64,000 bases of DNA from Bacteroides sp. 43_108 (GCA_001915545.1 MNQS01000023.1:1-64000), one strand, 5' to 3'. Positions 1 through 8,533 are shown, numbered from the stretch's first letter. Numbers and translations are program-made. The notes: a model not told the origin generated them from the letters alone.

Positions 1-19
1 GGGGAATACCTAAAGATAC

Positions 20-70
20 AAAAAAGCCAGCTAATTCGCAACACTTTGTGTATGAATTAGTTGGCTAATT
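20..70. terminator. Bidirectional hairpin terminator
   Basis: A 13-base-pair stem (25-37 with 54-66, one G-T wobble) is flanked by an A run on the left and a T-rich tract on the right, so it can terminate in either direction. On the minus strand it closes the AbiE operon, about 150 bases after its last stop. Positions 67-214 hold no supported gene. Confidence 0.75.
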
Positions 71-214
71 TTATTCTATTTACTGAATATCCCTAATAAG
101 ACTATGAATAAGTATAACCGTACTTGGATTGCCTTCGCCAATAAGAAAAGGTGTAGGCATGCTGATGCTATAAATACCTTAGGGTTTATTTCTTGGATAA
201 AGCTTAGTGTTGTA

Positions 215-1042
215 TTATTCTATTCTTACCATCCATGCCAACTGCACGAAATAATCATTTGACCAAATATCAAGCTCTTTTGGATTGCGAACGAAAGGCA
301 ATACATCTTCTTTCACTTGTTTTATATCAGCTGTAGAGAGACGCTCAATGAGTTTATCCTTGAATAACTCTGGAGTAATATCCTCATTGTTGAACTGCTT
401 GCATCGTTCTGCCAAATGAGTAAAATCCAGAGGAACATTATGTCGTACATACCATTCAAAGTCGTACCAATCACGACCTTTTACTCTATTTCTCCATGCA
501 CGATACACCAATGCGTGCATCTTGCCTGCAAATAAGTCTGGAAGTGTAAAACAACGAGTCATAAATGAATATGGCTGAAGCAATAACTTCTGTTCAGTCT
601 TGAAGTTCAACGGTGGACAAGTATCTACTTCCATCTTTATCTTTATAGCCTTATCTGTCTGGAAAGTCACATCATACACATCAGTATTATCTTTAAGAAA
701 TGCCGATTCGACCTTTCCAAAATTCTTCTTATCTTTTTTCTTTATTTCAACTTCACGGCCTACCATAGCAAAGGCGTCAATGATAGCAGGAAAATATTTC
801 GTAAAATCGAATTTGTCATCTTGCGCAAGCAGTGAGAAATCCATATCCTCACTGAAACGCTGCAAGCCGTGAAAGATTCTCAAGCATGTTTCACCATAGA
901 AAGCAGCTGACTCAAAAAAGCCTCCGGCATACAGACCTGCAAGTATCACTTGCTGGTTCACTTCAAATATGGCGTTTCTCTTGTGTTGCTCTGTTGTTAA
1001 ATCATAACTGGAGAGCATATTATCGAATATTTCATTTTTCAT
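215..1042 (-). CDS. abiEii: AbiEii/AbiGii-family nucleotidyltransferase toxin
   Basis: A 275-residue protein of the AbiEii (DUF1814) family, the toxin of type IV AbiE abortive-infection toxin-antitoxin systems. The nucleotidyltransferase signature is visible near residues 50-73 (GETCLRIF, then RFSEDMDFSLL), followed by a third acidic position in KIKMEVDT and the family's C-terminal pattern KMHALVYRAWRNRVKGRDWY. Family members transfer nucleotides to target RNA; the target here is unknown. The gene overlaps the upstream antitoxin gene by four bases (ATGA), the usual translational coupling of this pair. All motifs look intact and length is normal. Role in phage abortive infection is inferred from family and arrangement. 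Confidence 0.88.
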   Translation of the reverse strand: MKNEIFDNMLSSYDLTTEQHKRNAIFEVNQQVILAGLYAGGFFESAAFYGETCLRIFHGLQRFSEDMDFSLLAQDDKFDFTKYFPAIIDAFAMVGREVEIKKKDKKNFGKVESAFLKDNTDVYDVTFQTDKAIKIKMEVDTCPPLNFKTEQKLLLQPYSFMTRCFTLPDLFAGKMHALVYRAWRNRVKGRDWYDFEWYVRHNVPLDFTHLAERCKQFNNEDITPELFKDKLIERLSTADIKQVKEDVLPFVRNPKELDIWSNDYFVQLAWMVRIE

Positions 1043-1665
1043 CGTCTCAAGAATTTTAAAAGTGTCGAAATTGAATCAGCCTTTTTGCCAACCTTTATAT
1101 AGTCTTCGAATATGGTTTCATCCATCTTGTTGAACTCATCCATATCCATGCGAATATCCTGCTCAAGATATATCTCTACCTCCTTCATATAACGAAGAAT
1201 GACTTTTGAGGAATTGGCAATCAAATCACACAATGCCTTTTCCGGTGATGCTATAAGAAATGCATAATTATCCTTATACATACTCCTTACTCCTATCGGA
1301 AATGCCTCTTTTGAAATATATTTGTAGTCATAATTGCCGACTGGAGTTTGAAAGCTTCGGGGATGTTTTACTGTCATTGATTGATGAACATATACGGCCT
1401 CGGGGATAAGTCCATAATATCGTAGTGCAGTAGACATTGAAATATACGAAGGTATGTAGAGATGATTGGCAATCAACTCACTCGATAGAGTCTTTCCTAA
1501 AAGTTTTGGGTTGACCACATAAAGTCCTCGCTTCAGTCTGATGATAACCCCCTGTTTTTCTAGCCAGGTTACTTTCTTATTAGCCGACTTAAGTTCCGGA
1601 TATAACGATTCTATGATTGAAGTCGTTACTGGAATGGTTCCTATTTCACTTAATTGTCTATCCAT
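1039..1665 (-). CDS. abiEi: AbiEi-family antitoxin / transcriptional repressor
   Basis: A 208-residue protein with an N-terminal winged-helix region (about residues 1-60, including KKVTWLEKQGVIIRLKRGLY) and a C-terminal AbiEi antitoxin domain. Its position directly upstream of, and overlapping, the nucleotidyltransferase gene is the standard AbiE order. AbiEi proteins bind inverted repeats in their own promoter and repress the operon; a 41-base near-perfect palindrome lies 20 bases upstream of this start codon (1685-1725) and is a strong candidate for that operator. No disruption is seen. Confidence 0.85.
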   Translation of the reverse strand: MDRQLSEIGTIPVTTSIIESLYPELKSANKKVTWLEKQGVIIRLKRGLYVVNPKLLGKTLSSELIANHLYIPSYISMSTALRYYGLIPEAVYVHQSMTVKHPRSFQTPVGNYDYKYISKEAFPIGVRSMYKDNYAFLIASPEKALCDLIANSSKVILRYMKEVEIYLEQDIRMDMDEFNKMDETIFEDYIKVGKKADSISTLLKFLRR

Positions 1666-1684
1666 ACAGCAAATGTAGCAATAA

Positions 1685-1725
1685 TTTGAACAATAAAAGA
1701 AACAACACTTCTTTTTCTGTTCAAA
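1685..1725. promoter_or_regulatory. Palindromic operator candidate for AbiEi
   Basis: Two 17-base arms (1685-1701 and 1709-1725) are inverted copies matching at 15 of 17 positions, beginning TTTGAACA and ending TGTTCAAA around a 7-base centre. The site sits immediately upstream of the abiEi start on the minus strand. AbiEi proteins are known to autorepress through inverted repeats, so this is the likely operator. A TACATTTG -7-like element (1677-1670, minus) lies between it and the start codon. Confidence 0.65.
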
Positions 1726-2114
1726 ATATTACTACTCTATAGTAATCTAAAAAATGCGATTATCTTGTCGTATAGAATTGAATACATTCCGTCCGTCTGA
1801 CGAGTATTAACAAGCAGAAGTCAATATGGGTGGAAGGATTCTCTGCTGACATCTAAACTAATACCATTATGCTTTCCCAGATAAAAGATACCTTTGTTAG
1901 AGCTTTTGAAATTAATAAAGATATTATAAACTGCGATTTTCATATTATTGTATGGAGCAAAGACAAAGAGAATACAGCAATAACAAATCTTAAACAACCC
2001 CATTATAGGATATAGAACAAGAACTTATATTATTTATCCACTTATATCAGATTCGTATTAAATTGTATTCTCCATTAAGTACACCCTCTCAATAAATGCA
2101 GTGCTTTAGTTGCT
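1726..2114. other. Intergenic stretch without supported gene
   Basis: About 390 AT-rich bases between the AbiE operator and the end of the Toprim-like gene. A 60-codon minus-strand open frame (1821-2003) is present but has no recognisable domain and no family I can name, so it is not called. No clear terminator hairpin was found for the Toprim-like gene here. Confidence 0.4.
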
Positions 2115-2806
2115 CTATTTTGACATTTTTTCTTTAACGAACTTATACCATGATCCGAAAGTCAAAAGGTGTGATGTTTCGTTGTATCTTGCTATCAATT
2201 CATTAAGATATTCCGGTTTACAGACTTCTGAAGTATCATTCTTATCGTACTTCAGATTACGCTCTGCAAGCATTGCCTTCAGATATTTCAAATGGAAAGC
2301 CGCCTTATTCCACCTGCACGGATTTATAGATCCCATATCTTCAGGATTGTCAGTCTTGACATTGTAGTAGCGAAGGTAATCAATCATATCTCTCGTATTG
2401 GGATTGTCTTTGAATAAGCGCCTGTTGCCTAAAAACCATGTTTCCATGCACACTTTTTGTTCGAAAACAACAATTTCAAATCCTTTAGGAAAGGTATTCT
2501 CATTTTTCAGATATTCGTTTAAATTTTTTCTATGTCGGCCCTTGTTTCATCTTCCGTGTCAAGGCACACCATCAAGTAATCATAGGTATTGCCACCCTTT
2601 GAGTTGATTTCGTTTATATCCTTGACTGAGTTGACGACATGCCGATAGATATGAGGAATTCCATATCCACAAAAAAGATAGTATGAATAGTTGGTCAGAT
2701 CGCGTGCATCATAAATCCTGTGCATTTTCGGTGCAATGATGGAAAGCCAAGCGGGGTATACCGACATTTCGGTCTTTTCTCCCTCTACTACTATATATGC
2801 ATTCAT
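2115..2806 (-). pseudogene. Toprim-like effector of ATPase-Toprim defence pair, frameshifted
   Basis: Two minus-strand frames (2519-2806 and 2115-2453) are halves of one protein of about 230 residues. The first half opens with YIVVEGEKTEMSVYPAW, a Toprim-type conserved Glu segment (also seen in RloB and DUF4276 proteins), and later shows LMVCLDTEDET, resembling the Toprim acidic pair. The break is at an A run (T6 on the plus strand at 2524-2529): one extra A would join the frames cleanly through EKNLNEYLKNENTFPKGFE into the second half. The gene overlaps the ATPase gene by four bases. In PARIS and OLD-type systems the Toprim partner is the nuclease effector released by the ATPase; this is an inference here. 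The break may be a true mutation, slippage or a sequencing error. Confidence 0.6.
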
Positions 2807-3909
2807 TCTACCCCCTTGCGATATGCGTTAGTCTGAACAAGCTGCATAAAAGCATCATGTTTGGAATGTTCACCAATCTTGAGATCAGCGGCTGTAAGAA
2901 CTTTTAAGTTGCAACGATTACGGGTTACAACTTTCCATTTTTGGAACGGAATTGAGTTTATGATATAAGGATGATGACTTGTGATTATCACCTGAATATC
3001 CTGGTCTGCATCAAGTATCTGATCGGCCAATTGATCTATACAGTTAACACCCAATCCGTTCTCAAATTCGTCAATGAGAATGATATCTCCATCTTGCGCC
3101 AAGACAAGAAAAGTTATTTGAGAAAGGGTACGGAACATACCGGAAGATATACTATCCTGCATAATCCATGCATCGACCCATTTTTCCTTGATTTTAAGAA
3201 CTGGATACATAGTATCGTTAAAGAGTGGTTCCAATGAGAAATCAATATCTTCAATGTTTGTAAAGATACCCATAAACAGTTCCTTGATTTTTTCAAACTG
3301 AGGAAGACCCTGTCTGCGAAGTATGAACAATTTTTCAATAGGACTGAGGTAGCGATTGTTGTGTACTTCATTAAGTTCTTTTATCTCATCTCTTTTTGTG
3401 GAAAGAAATGGAGACAACCTTATTCCGTCATTGTAGTTCTCCAATTCAAAAACCTGATGGAAAGCTTTAAATACAGGCTTTATTTCATCCTCTTCCTTCA
3501 ACAGGGCTATTGCACTTTTTGCGGTATCAAGCTTAACAGTCTGTTTGTCATTGAACATAATCTGATCATTTTCCCTACTAATAATCAGATTGTCCCCACG
3601 TCGCAGAGATTCGCAGATAATCGGATATTCTTGCTTATCACGTCTAAAATAGCTGGAACTGTCATCTGCCGTATCAAATTTGCCTGTCCATTGATAGGTA
3701 TTACCACTATCTTCAAAAGTAATATCCCATTCAAGACCATTATAGGAACCGCCATTGGCAATGTTTGAAATATTTTTGATGACACGCAGAATAAGAGTTT
3801 TTCCAACTCCTGACGCACCCACCAGTAATGTTAGATAGTCATCGAAAAATAAATCTCTGACATTCCATCCTGTTAGGTGGTTTATTACTGTGATTCGTTT
3901 GAGCTTCAT
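2803..3909 (-). CDS. AAA (ABC-type) ATPase of a PARIS/OLD-like defence pair
   Basis: A 368-residue AAA_15/AAA_21-type ATPase. Walker A is at residues 31-38 (GASGVGKT), Walker B with catalytic Glu near residue 280 (IILIDEFENGLG), and a C-terminal switch histidine segment (VIITSHHPYII). The long middle portion with no recognisable motif is typical of the ATPases that scaffold Toprim effectors. It overlaps the downstream Toprim-like gene by ATGA, indicating coupled translation of sensor ATPase and effector, the architecture of PARIS (AriA/AriB) and related systems. I cannot separate PARIS from other ATPase-Toprim pairs without a profile search. This gene itself appears intact. Confidence 0.75.
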   Translation of the reverse strand: MKLKRITVINHLTGWNVRDLFFDDYLTLLVGASGVGKTLILRVIKNISNIANGGSYNGLEWDITFEDSGNTYQWTGKFDTADDSSSYFRRDKQEYPIICESLRRGDNLIISRENDQIMFNDKQTVKLDTAKSAIALLKEEDEIKPVFKAFHQVFELENYNDGIRLSPFLSTKRDEIKELNEVHNNRYLSPIEKLFILRRQGLPQFEKIKELFMGIFTNIEDIDFSLEPLFNDTMYPVLKIKEKWVDAWIMQDSISSGMFRTLSQITFLVLAQDGDIILIDEFENGLGVNCIDQLADQILDADQDIQVIITSHHPYIINSIPFQKWKVVTRNRCNLKVLTAADLKIGEHSKHDAFMQLVQTNAYRKGVE

Positions 3910-4215
3910 TATCGAAAAATTAAAAGTCTATGACACTTTCACCTATAAAAGCGCGTTTCATATTTCTCCACCATTATTTTCTCCAGAAAAAATTAATGAT
4001 GATTCGAGTTTATACAGCAAACAAAAATACATATTATATTTTTAATTTAAAAATAAGATTTAGAGTTTTTCAGATAACGAAAAACGAATAAAGTATAAAG
4101 AATTATTAACCATCAGAGATTAGTGATGCTCAACATTAACAACTAATCTACTACCATTTTACAGTAAAATAAATTTTCAACTAAAAATATTACAAGAAAT
4201 AAGTTCTGAAAATGT

Positions 4216-4232
4216 TCTGTTCAGAACAGAAT
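4216..4232. promoter_or_regulatory. Perfect 17-base palindrome upstream of ATPase gene
   Basis: TTCTGTTC and GAACAGAA flank a single central A, giving a perfect palindrome about 300 bases upstream of the ATPase start, in AT-rich non-coding DNA. The half-site TTCTGTTC also occurs inside the right arm of the AbiEi operator (1715-1722). Binding by a dimeric regulator is plausible but unproven. Confidence 0.4.
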
Positions 4233-4336
4233 GCAGATACAGCAACATTAATTCCTTTGATATACAACTTAAGCGACATGTTTCTACAAAGAAACAAAGT
4301 AAGACTCAAATAAAATTTATTCAGCCCCAACAAACA

Positions 4337-4468
4337 AATCGCACGGGCTCATATATGTAACTACGAGGGCTCAGAAACAAAATTGCGAGGGCTCGAAAAT
4401 AAATTTCTGGGCGCTCGGAATAAAAAACATGAGGGCACGGAATGGTTGTTGCGGGCGCTCGTGTTGTT
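4337..4468. repeat. 22-base-period tandem array, six units (locus 1)
   Basis: Cores G-S-GCTC (one reads GGGCAC) start at 4345, 4367, 4389, 4411, 4433 and 4455, exactly 22 bases apart. Around the core, units resemble AATTGCGA before and GGAATAAA after, with variable sequence elsewhere. Related arrays lie near 22.98 and 49.42 kb. The fixed spacing with degenerate sequence suggests selection on position of the core, about two helical turns apart. No protein-coding or CRISPR explanation fits. Confidence 0.8.
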
Positions 4469-4582
4469 CTTGATGGTGTTGTGTGCGTCGTTTTTCAGTG
4501 GGATAATGGCAGTTTTGAATCAAGTTAGACGGGATGATGGTATTAGAGCAAGGGATAAGAGGATGGCTGATGGGGGTATACG

Positions 4583-4632
4583 AAAAAAGGCCACGCAGCG
4601 GGGAAATGCTCCTTACCTCCGGGTGGCCTTAT
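4583..4632 (-). terminator. Terminator of DUF4301 gene
   Basis: AAGGCCAC (4587-4594) pairs with GTGGCCTT (4623-4630); on the minus strand the stem is followed by a T run (complement of 4583-4588). It lies about 40 bases past the DUF4301 stop codon. Confidence 0.75.
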
Positions 4633-4669
4633 GATTATAGTTTTATGAAATTGAGAGTAATCTTGCGGA

Positions 4670-6196
4670 TTACTGGTGCTGTTCGCGCAAAAGGTCGTTC
4701 ACGGTCTTTACCGGGTTGAAGGTTGAGAGAGGAACTTCAACGAAGATTGTGTTCCAGTCGCTCATGGCTCCGTTCCAGAGTCCCGGGAGTTCGAGCGCCT
4801 TGAGTTCGCGTCCGTTCTTGCTCTTGTTTGAGATGAATCCTGCGTTGTGGTCAACGAACTTTGTGAGGTCGAACTTGTTGCCTTTGTAGTCCTTAACGGC
4901 GCAGACGAGGTCTACCGGATTGAAGTGTGTGCCCTTCTTGAACATTTCAACACTTTCAGGGTTTGAAGAATCGATCTGCGAGCTTTCGAGAATCTGAAGC
5001 GAGATTGTTCCGTCAGCGTTGTATGCGAGGAACGGACCTCCACCCGGTTCGCCTACGTTTCTTACCATTCCGCAGACACGCATAGGACGGTCGAGCTTCT
5101 TTCTGAGATAGATTGCAAGTTCGGAATCTTCAAGGTCCTTGATCTTAGGATTTCTGCAGCAGAGGTTGCGCTGAACGAAGCGTATCATTTCCTCGAGCTG
5201 TGCGTGGGTGTAGACACCAGAATCGAGTATGGTGAGGTATTCGAATGCTTTCTTCTGGAGAGATACGAGAACGCCGGCGAGGAGTTTCTTATAGTCAACA
5301 GTGTCGCCCTTGAGTCTGTCTGGAACGACGTTGTCAATGTTCTTGATGAAGATTACATCGGCATCGAGGTCGTTTAGGTTCTCGATGAGTGCACCGTGGC
5401 CGCCCGGTCTGAAGAGCATGTTGCCGTCTTCGGTTCTGAACGGTTCGTTGTCGGCTGTAGCGGCAAGTGTGTCTGTGCTCTGCTTCTGCTCTGAGAATGT
5501 GCCACTGAACTCAACGCCGAACTTCTTGCCGAACTCTGGTGCCTTTTCTGCAACGAGGGCTTCGAACATCTTGCGGTGCTCAGGCGATACGGTGAAGTGT
5601 ACATTTACCTTTCCGTCCTTGCCGGATGCATACATGGCTCCTTCAACGAGGTGTTCTTCGAGAGGAGTACGTGCACCGTCGGCGTATTTGTGGAAGAGGA
5701 GAAGTCCCTTAGGGAGCTTGCCGTAGTTGAGTCCGTTCTCGCCGAGAAGACAGCGCACAACATCCTTGTACTGCTTGGCCTCAACAAGTGCATCAATGCC
5801 CTTGCCGTATGCCTTGACGCATGATTCGTCGAGAAGCTGGCTGAACGCAAATTTATGGATTTCGGCGAAGAAGGTCTTTATGAAATCTGTATCAGGCTCG
5901 TCAGACGCGCCGTCAGCAAATTCGAACAGGTTCTTGAACATTCGGCTGGCGGCTCCTGATGCAGGAACGAACTTCAGCACGACGTTATCCCCTTGAAGAT
6001 ATGTTTCCCATGCTGAAGAGTAGCCGGCTTTCTCTTCGGGAGTGAGCACCATTATGCCCTGCTCTGCCGATGCCGCTGAATAAAGCTTGATGAATGGGAA
6101 ACCTTTCTTGAAACAATCAATCTGCCTTTCAATGGTTTCTTCAGAAATACCTTTCTGCTGAAGAAACAATTTATCGTTCTGTGTTAAATTAACCAT
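4670..6196 (-). CDS. DUF4301 family protein
   Basis: A 508-residue cytoplasmic protein (no signal peptide or membrane segment) that I recognise as the Bacteroidota family DUF4301. It opens with MVNLTQNDKLFLQQKGIS and carries a glycine-rich nucleotide-loop-like segment near residues 78-90 (VPASGAASRMFKNL), a further RPGGHGALIENLNDLDAD stretch, and many conserved charged residues. The family has been suggested to resemble nucleotidyltransferases, but no reaction is established. It is a single-gene unit with its own terminator, divergent from the rel gene with which it shares a short promoter region. Confidence 0.8.
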   Translation of the reverse strand: MVNLTQNDKLFLQQKGISEETIERQIDCFKKGFPFIKLYSAASAEQGIMVLTPEEKAGYSSAWETYLQGDNVVLKFVPASGAASRMFKNLFEFADGASDEPDTDFIKTFFAEIHKFAFSQLLDESCVKAYGKGIDALVEAKQYKDVVRCLLGENGLNYGKLPKGLLLFHKYADGARTPLEEHLVEGAMYASGKDGKVNVHFTVSPEHRKMFEALVAEKAPEFGKKFGVEFSGTFSEQKQSTDTLAATADNEPFRTEDGNMLFRPGGHGALIENLNDLDADVIFIKNIDNVVPDRLKGDTVDYKKLLAGVLVSLQKKAFEYLTILDSGVYTHAQLEEMIRFVQRNLCCRNPKIKDLEDSELAIYLRKKLDRPMRVCGMVRNVGEPGGGPFLAYNADGTISLQILESSQIDSSNPESVEMFKKGTHFNPVDLVCAVKDYKGNKFDLTKFVDHNAGFISNKSKNGRELKALELPGLWNGAMSDWNTIFVEVPLSTFNPVKTVNDLLREQHQ

Positions 6197-6228
6197 TTGT
6201 GATTATTTAAAAAGTTACTTTTAGCGGT

Positions 6229-6290
6229 TCAAATATACAAAATTTATTGCAAGATGGAATCCGTATGCTTGTCAAAAATTCATACCTTTG
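6229..6290. promoter_or_regulatory. Divergent promoter pair (DUF4301 / rel)
   Basis: A Bacteroidota -7 element TATATTTG lies on the minus strand at 6236-6229 for the DUF4301 gene and another, TACCTTTG, on the plus strand at 6283-6290 for the rel gene. Neither has a convincing TTTG element at the expected -33 distance, so the calls rest on the -7 match and position. Confidence 0.5.
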
Positions 6291-6307
6291 CAAATAAACA
6301 CATCTGA

Positions 6308-8533
6308 ATGTATATGGGCGAACTTGAATTCATGACAGACGAGGAAAAGAGGCAGTTTGCCGATCTGTCGGACAAACTCAGGGGTCTTACGGAGGACTTC
6401 CTAAGCAAGGAAGATTTTGATGCCGTAACGGATATGATGGCAACGGCGGGTGAGCACTCGCAGGCGCTGAAGGAATGCTTCGGCCTGAACGAGAAAATAT
6501 TCGACCTGCAGACTGCCATCATCACTGCCGAAGAAATAGGCATGGGACGCGCCGCCATATTGAGCATTCTGCTCCGCGGATGCGTTGCGGCCGAAATGAT
6601 TGACATTGACGGAGTGAGGAGCAGATTCGGTGACGATGTGGCCAACATTATACATGGACTCATCAAGGTAAATGAACTATACTCGAAGAATCCGGCAATA
6701 GAAACAGAGAACTTCCGCGACCTGCTTCTGTCGTTTGCCGAGGACATGAGAGTGGTGCTGATAATCATTGCCGACCGCGTGAACCTGATGAGGCAGATAA
6801 AAGACCGCGGTACGGACGAGGAAAGACAGAGGGTGGCCAAGGAGGCGAGCCAGCTCTATGCTCCGCTGGCGCACAAGCTTGGACTGTACGTGGTGAAATC
6901 GGAACTTGAGGACCTGTCGCTGAAGTATCTGGAGCACGACACGTACTACATGATAAAGGAGAAGCTCAGCGCTACGAAGAAGGCCAGAGACCAGTACATA
7001 ACGAACTTCATAGCTCCGGTGGAAAAAAAGCTCAAGGAGGCCGGACTGAAATTCCACATCAAGGGAAGGACAAAGAGCATACACTCGATTTGGCAGAAGA
7101 TGAAGAAACAGAAGTGCCAGTTCGAAAACATATACGACCTGTTTGCCATAAGAGTAATCCTCGACTCGGAACTCGACAAGGAGAAGCAGGACTGCTGGCA
7201 GGCCTACTCCATCGTGACGGACATGTATCAGCCAAACCCGAAGCGTCTGAGAGACTGGCTGTCGATTCCGAAGAGCAATGGATATGAGAGTCTGCACATC
7301 ACGGTGATGGGACCTGAGGGCAAATGGGTGGAGATACAGATACGTACGGAGAGGATGGACGAGATTGCGGAACGCGGACTTGCGGCGCACTGGAGATACA
7401 AGGGTGTGAGAGACGGCGGTTCGAAGCTCGACGAATGGCTCAACGACATACGCACGGCTCTGGAAACGCACTCGACATCGGACGAACAGCTGGTGGACCA
7501 GTTCAAGGTGGACCTCTACTCGGACGAAGTGTTCGTGTTCACTCCGAAGGGCGACCTGTTCAAACTGCCTAAGGGTGCAACGGTGCTCGATTTCGCATTC
7601 CAGATACATACGAACGTGGGAAGCCACTGCTGCGGAGGACGTGTGAACGGCAAGAACGTGCCGATGAGGACTCAGCTGAAGAGCGGCGACCAGGTGGAGG
7701 TGCTGACTTCGCAGAACCAGATGCCGAAGAGGGACTGGCTGACGTATGCCATCACGACGAAGGCAAAGAGCAAAATCAGACAGTCGATAAGCGAGCAGGA
7801 GCTCAAGACGGCTGCGTATGCAAAGGAAACGATTGAAAGAAAATTCAAGAACAAGAAGATTGAATATGACGAGCCTGTGATGATGAGGCTCATAAAGAAA
7901 CTCGGATACAAGTATGTCAACGAGTTCTACAAGGCCATACATGAGGAAACGATTGACGTGAACAACTTCATCGACATGTATGTGGAGGCATACAAGAGGG
8001 CAAAAGAGATTGTGGAACCGGGACAGCAGATAAGTGCCGAGAACTACAACATCAACAACGGTGCGGAGGATGAGCATCTGGAGTCGAGCAAGGATGTGCT
8101 GGTGATCGACCAGAACGTGAAGGGCGTGGAATACTCGCTGGCGAAATGCTGCAACCCTGTGTACGGCGACGACATTTTCGGATTCGTGACCATCAACAGA
8201 GGCATAAAGATTCACCGAAAGGACTGCCCTAACGCCAAGCATCTGAGGGAAGGACTGGGATACAGATTCATCAAGGCAAGATGGGCCGGCAAGGGCAACA
8301 GCAAGTACAACGCTACGCTGCGCATCGTGGGCAACGACGACATAGGCATCGTGAACAACATCACGTCGATTATCTCGAAGGAGAACGGCATAATGCTGCG
8401 CTCCATAGACATCAAGTCGGACGACGGACTGTTCCAGGGTACGCTGACGGTGATGATAAGCGAAACGCGCCAGCTGGAGAACCTGATAAAGAAACTGCGC
8501 ACCGTGAAGGGTGTGAAGAACATAACCAGATAA
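6308..8533 (+). CDS. rel: RelA/SpoT-family (p)ppGpp synthetase, degenerate hydrolase domain
   Basis: A 741-residue long RelA/SpoT homologue making the alarmone (p)ppGpp from ATP and GDP/GTP. Order: pseudo-HD region (about 55-190), synthetase (about 240-360, with GRTKSIHSIWQKMKK, PKSNGYESLH and EIQIRTERM), TGS domain (VFVFTPKGDLFKLPKGATVL), and a C-terminal ACT domain. The synthetase charge motif reads RLRD, close to the RxKD form of bifunctional Rel enzymes. The hydrolase site is broken: the HD dipeptide is replaced by Arg90-Gly91 (LLRGCVAAEM), the upstream HP segment is missing, and the later LHNMRT segment reads VNLMRQ. It therefore looks like a synthetase-only enzyme. The start could be Met1 or Met3. 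It precedes rlmH by 21 bases, a probable operon. Confidence 0.9.
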   Translation: MYMGELEFMTDEEKRQFADLSDKLRGLTEDFLSKEDFDAVTDMMATAGEHSQALKECFGLNEKIFDLQTAIITAEEIGMGRAAILSILLRGCVAAEMIDIDGVRSRFGDDVANIIHGLIKVNELYSKNPAIETENFRDLLLSFAEDMRVVLIIIADRVNLMRQIKDRGTDEERQRVAKEASQLYAPLAHKLGLYVVKSELEDLSLKYLEHDTYYMIKEKLSATKKARDQYITNFIAPVEKKLKEAGLKFHIKGRTKSIHSIWQKMKKQKCQFENIYDLFAIRVILDSELDKEKQDCWQAYSIVTDMYQPNPKRLRDWLSIPKSNGYESLHITVMGPEGKWVEIQIRTERMDEIAERGLAAHWRYKGVRDGGSKLDEWLNDIRTALETHSTSDEQLVDQFKVDLYSDEVFVFTPKGDLFKLPKGATVLDFAFQIHTNVGSHCCGGRVNGKNVPMRTQLKSGDQVEVLTSQNQMPKRDWLTYAITTKAKSKIRQSISEQELKTAAYAKETIERKFKNKKIEYDEPVMMRLIKKLGYKYVNEFYKAIHEETIDVNNFIDMYVEAYKRAKEIVEPGQQISAENYNINNGAEDEHLESSKDVLVIDQNVKGVEYSLAKCCNPVYGDDIFGFVTINRGIKIHRKDCPNAKHLREGLGYRFIKARWAGKGNSKYNATLRIVGNDDIGIVNNITSIISKENGIMLRSIDIKSDDGLFQGTLTVMISETRQLENLIKKLRTVKGVKNITR

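Larger units (their letters stand above)
3910..4586. other. Long intergenic region
   Basis: About 680 bases between the ATPase gene and the terminator of the DUF4301 gene. It contains an AT-rich part with the 17-base palindrome and a GC-richer part with the 22-base-period array. A plus-strand open frame across the array (from 4383) is not credible as a gene: it runs through repeats whose period is not a multiple of three, and it ends in the terminator. Confidence 0.5.

Noticed and set aside
1821..2003. 60-codon minus-strand frame
   Set aside because: No recognisable domain, no start signal and AT-rich background; chance open frame is likely.
2519..2530. Programmed -1 frameshift in the Toprim-like gene
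   Set aside because: The A6 run is not in the frame of a canonical X-XXY-YYZ slippery heptamer and no stimulatory structure is evident; mutation or sequencing error is simpler.
4337..4468. CRISPR array
   Set aside because: The unit is only 22 bases with no separate unique spacers and a degenerate repeat; no cas genes are present in the window.
4383..4634. 83-codon plus-strand frame through the locus 1 repeats
   Set aside because: It crosses a 22-base-period array (not a multiple of three) and the DUF4301 terminator; no conserved protein features.
6677..8242. 521-codon minus-strand open frame opposite rel
   Set aside because: It is fully antisense to a clear RelA/SpoT gene, has no recognisable domain, and is explained by codon bias of the true gene.
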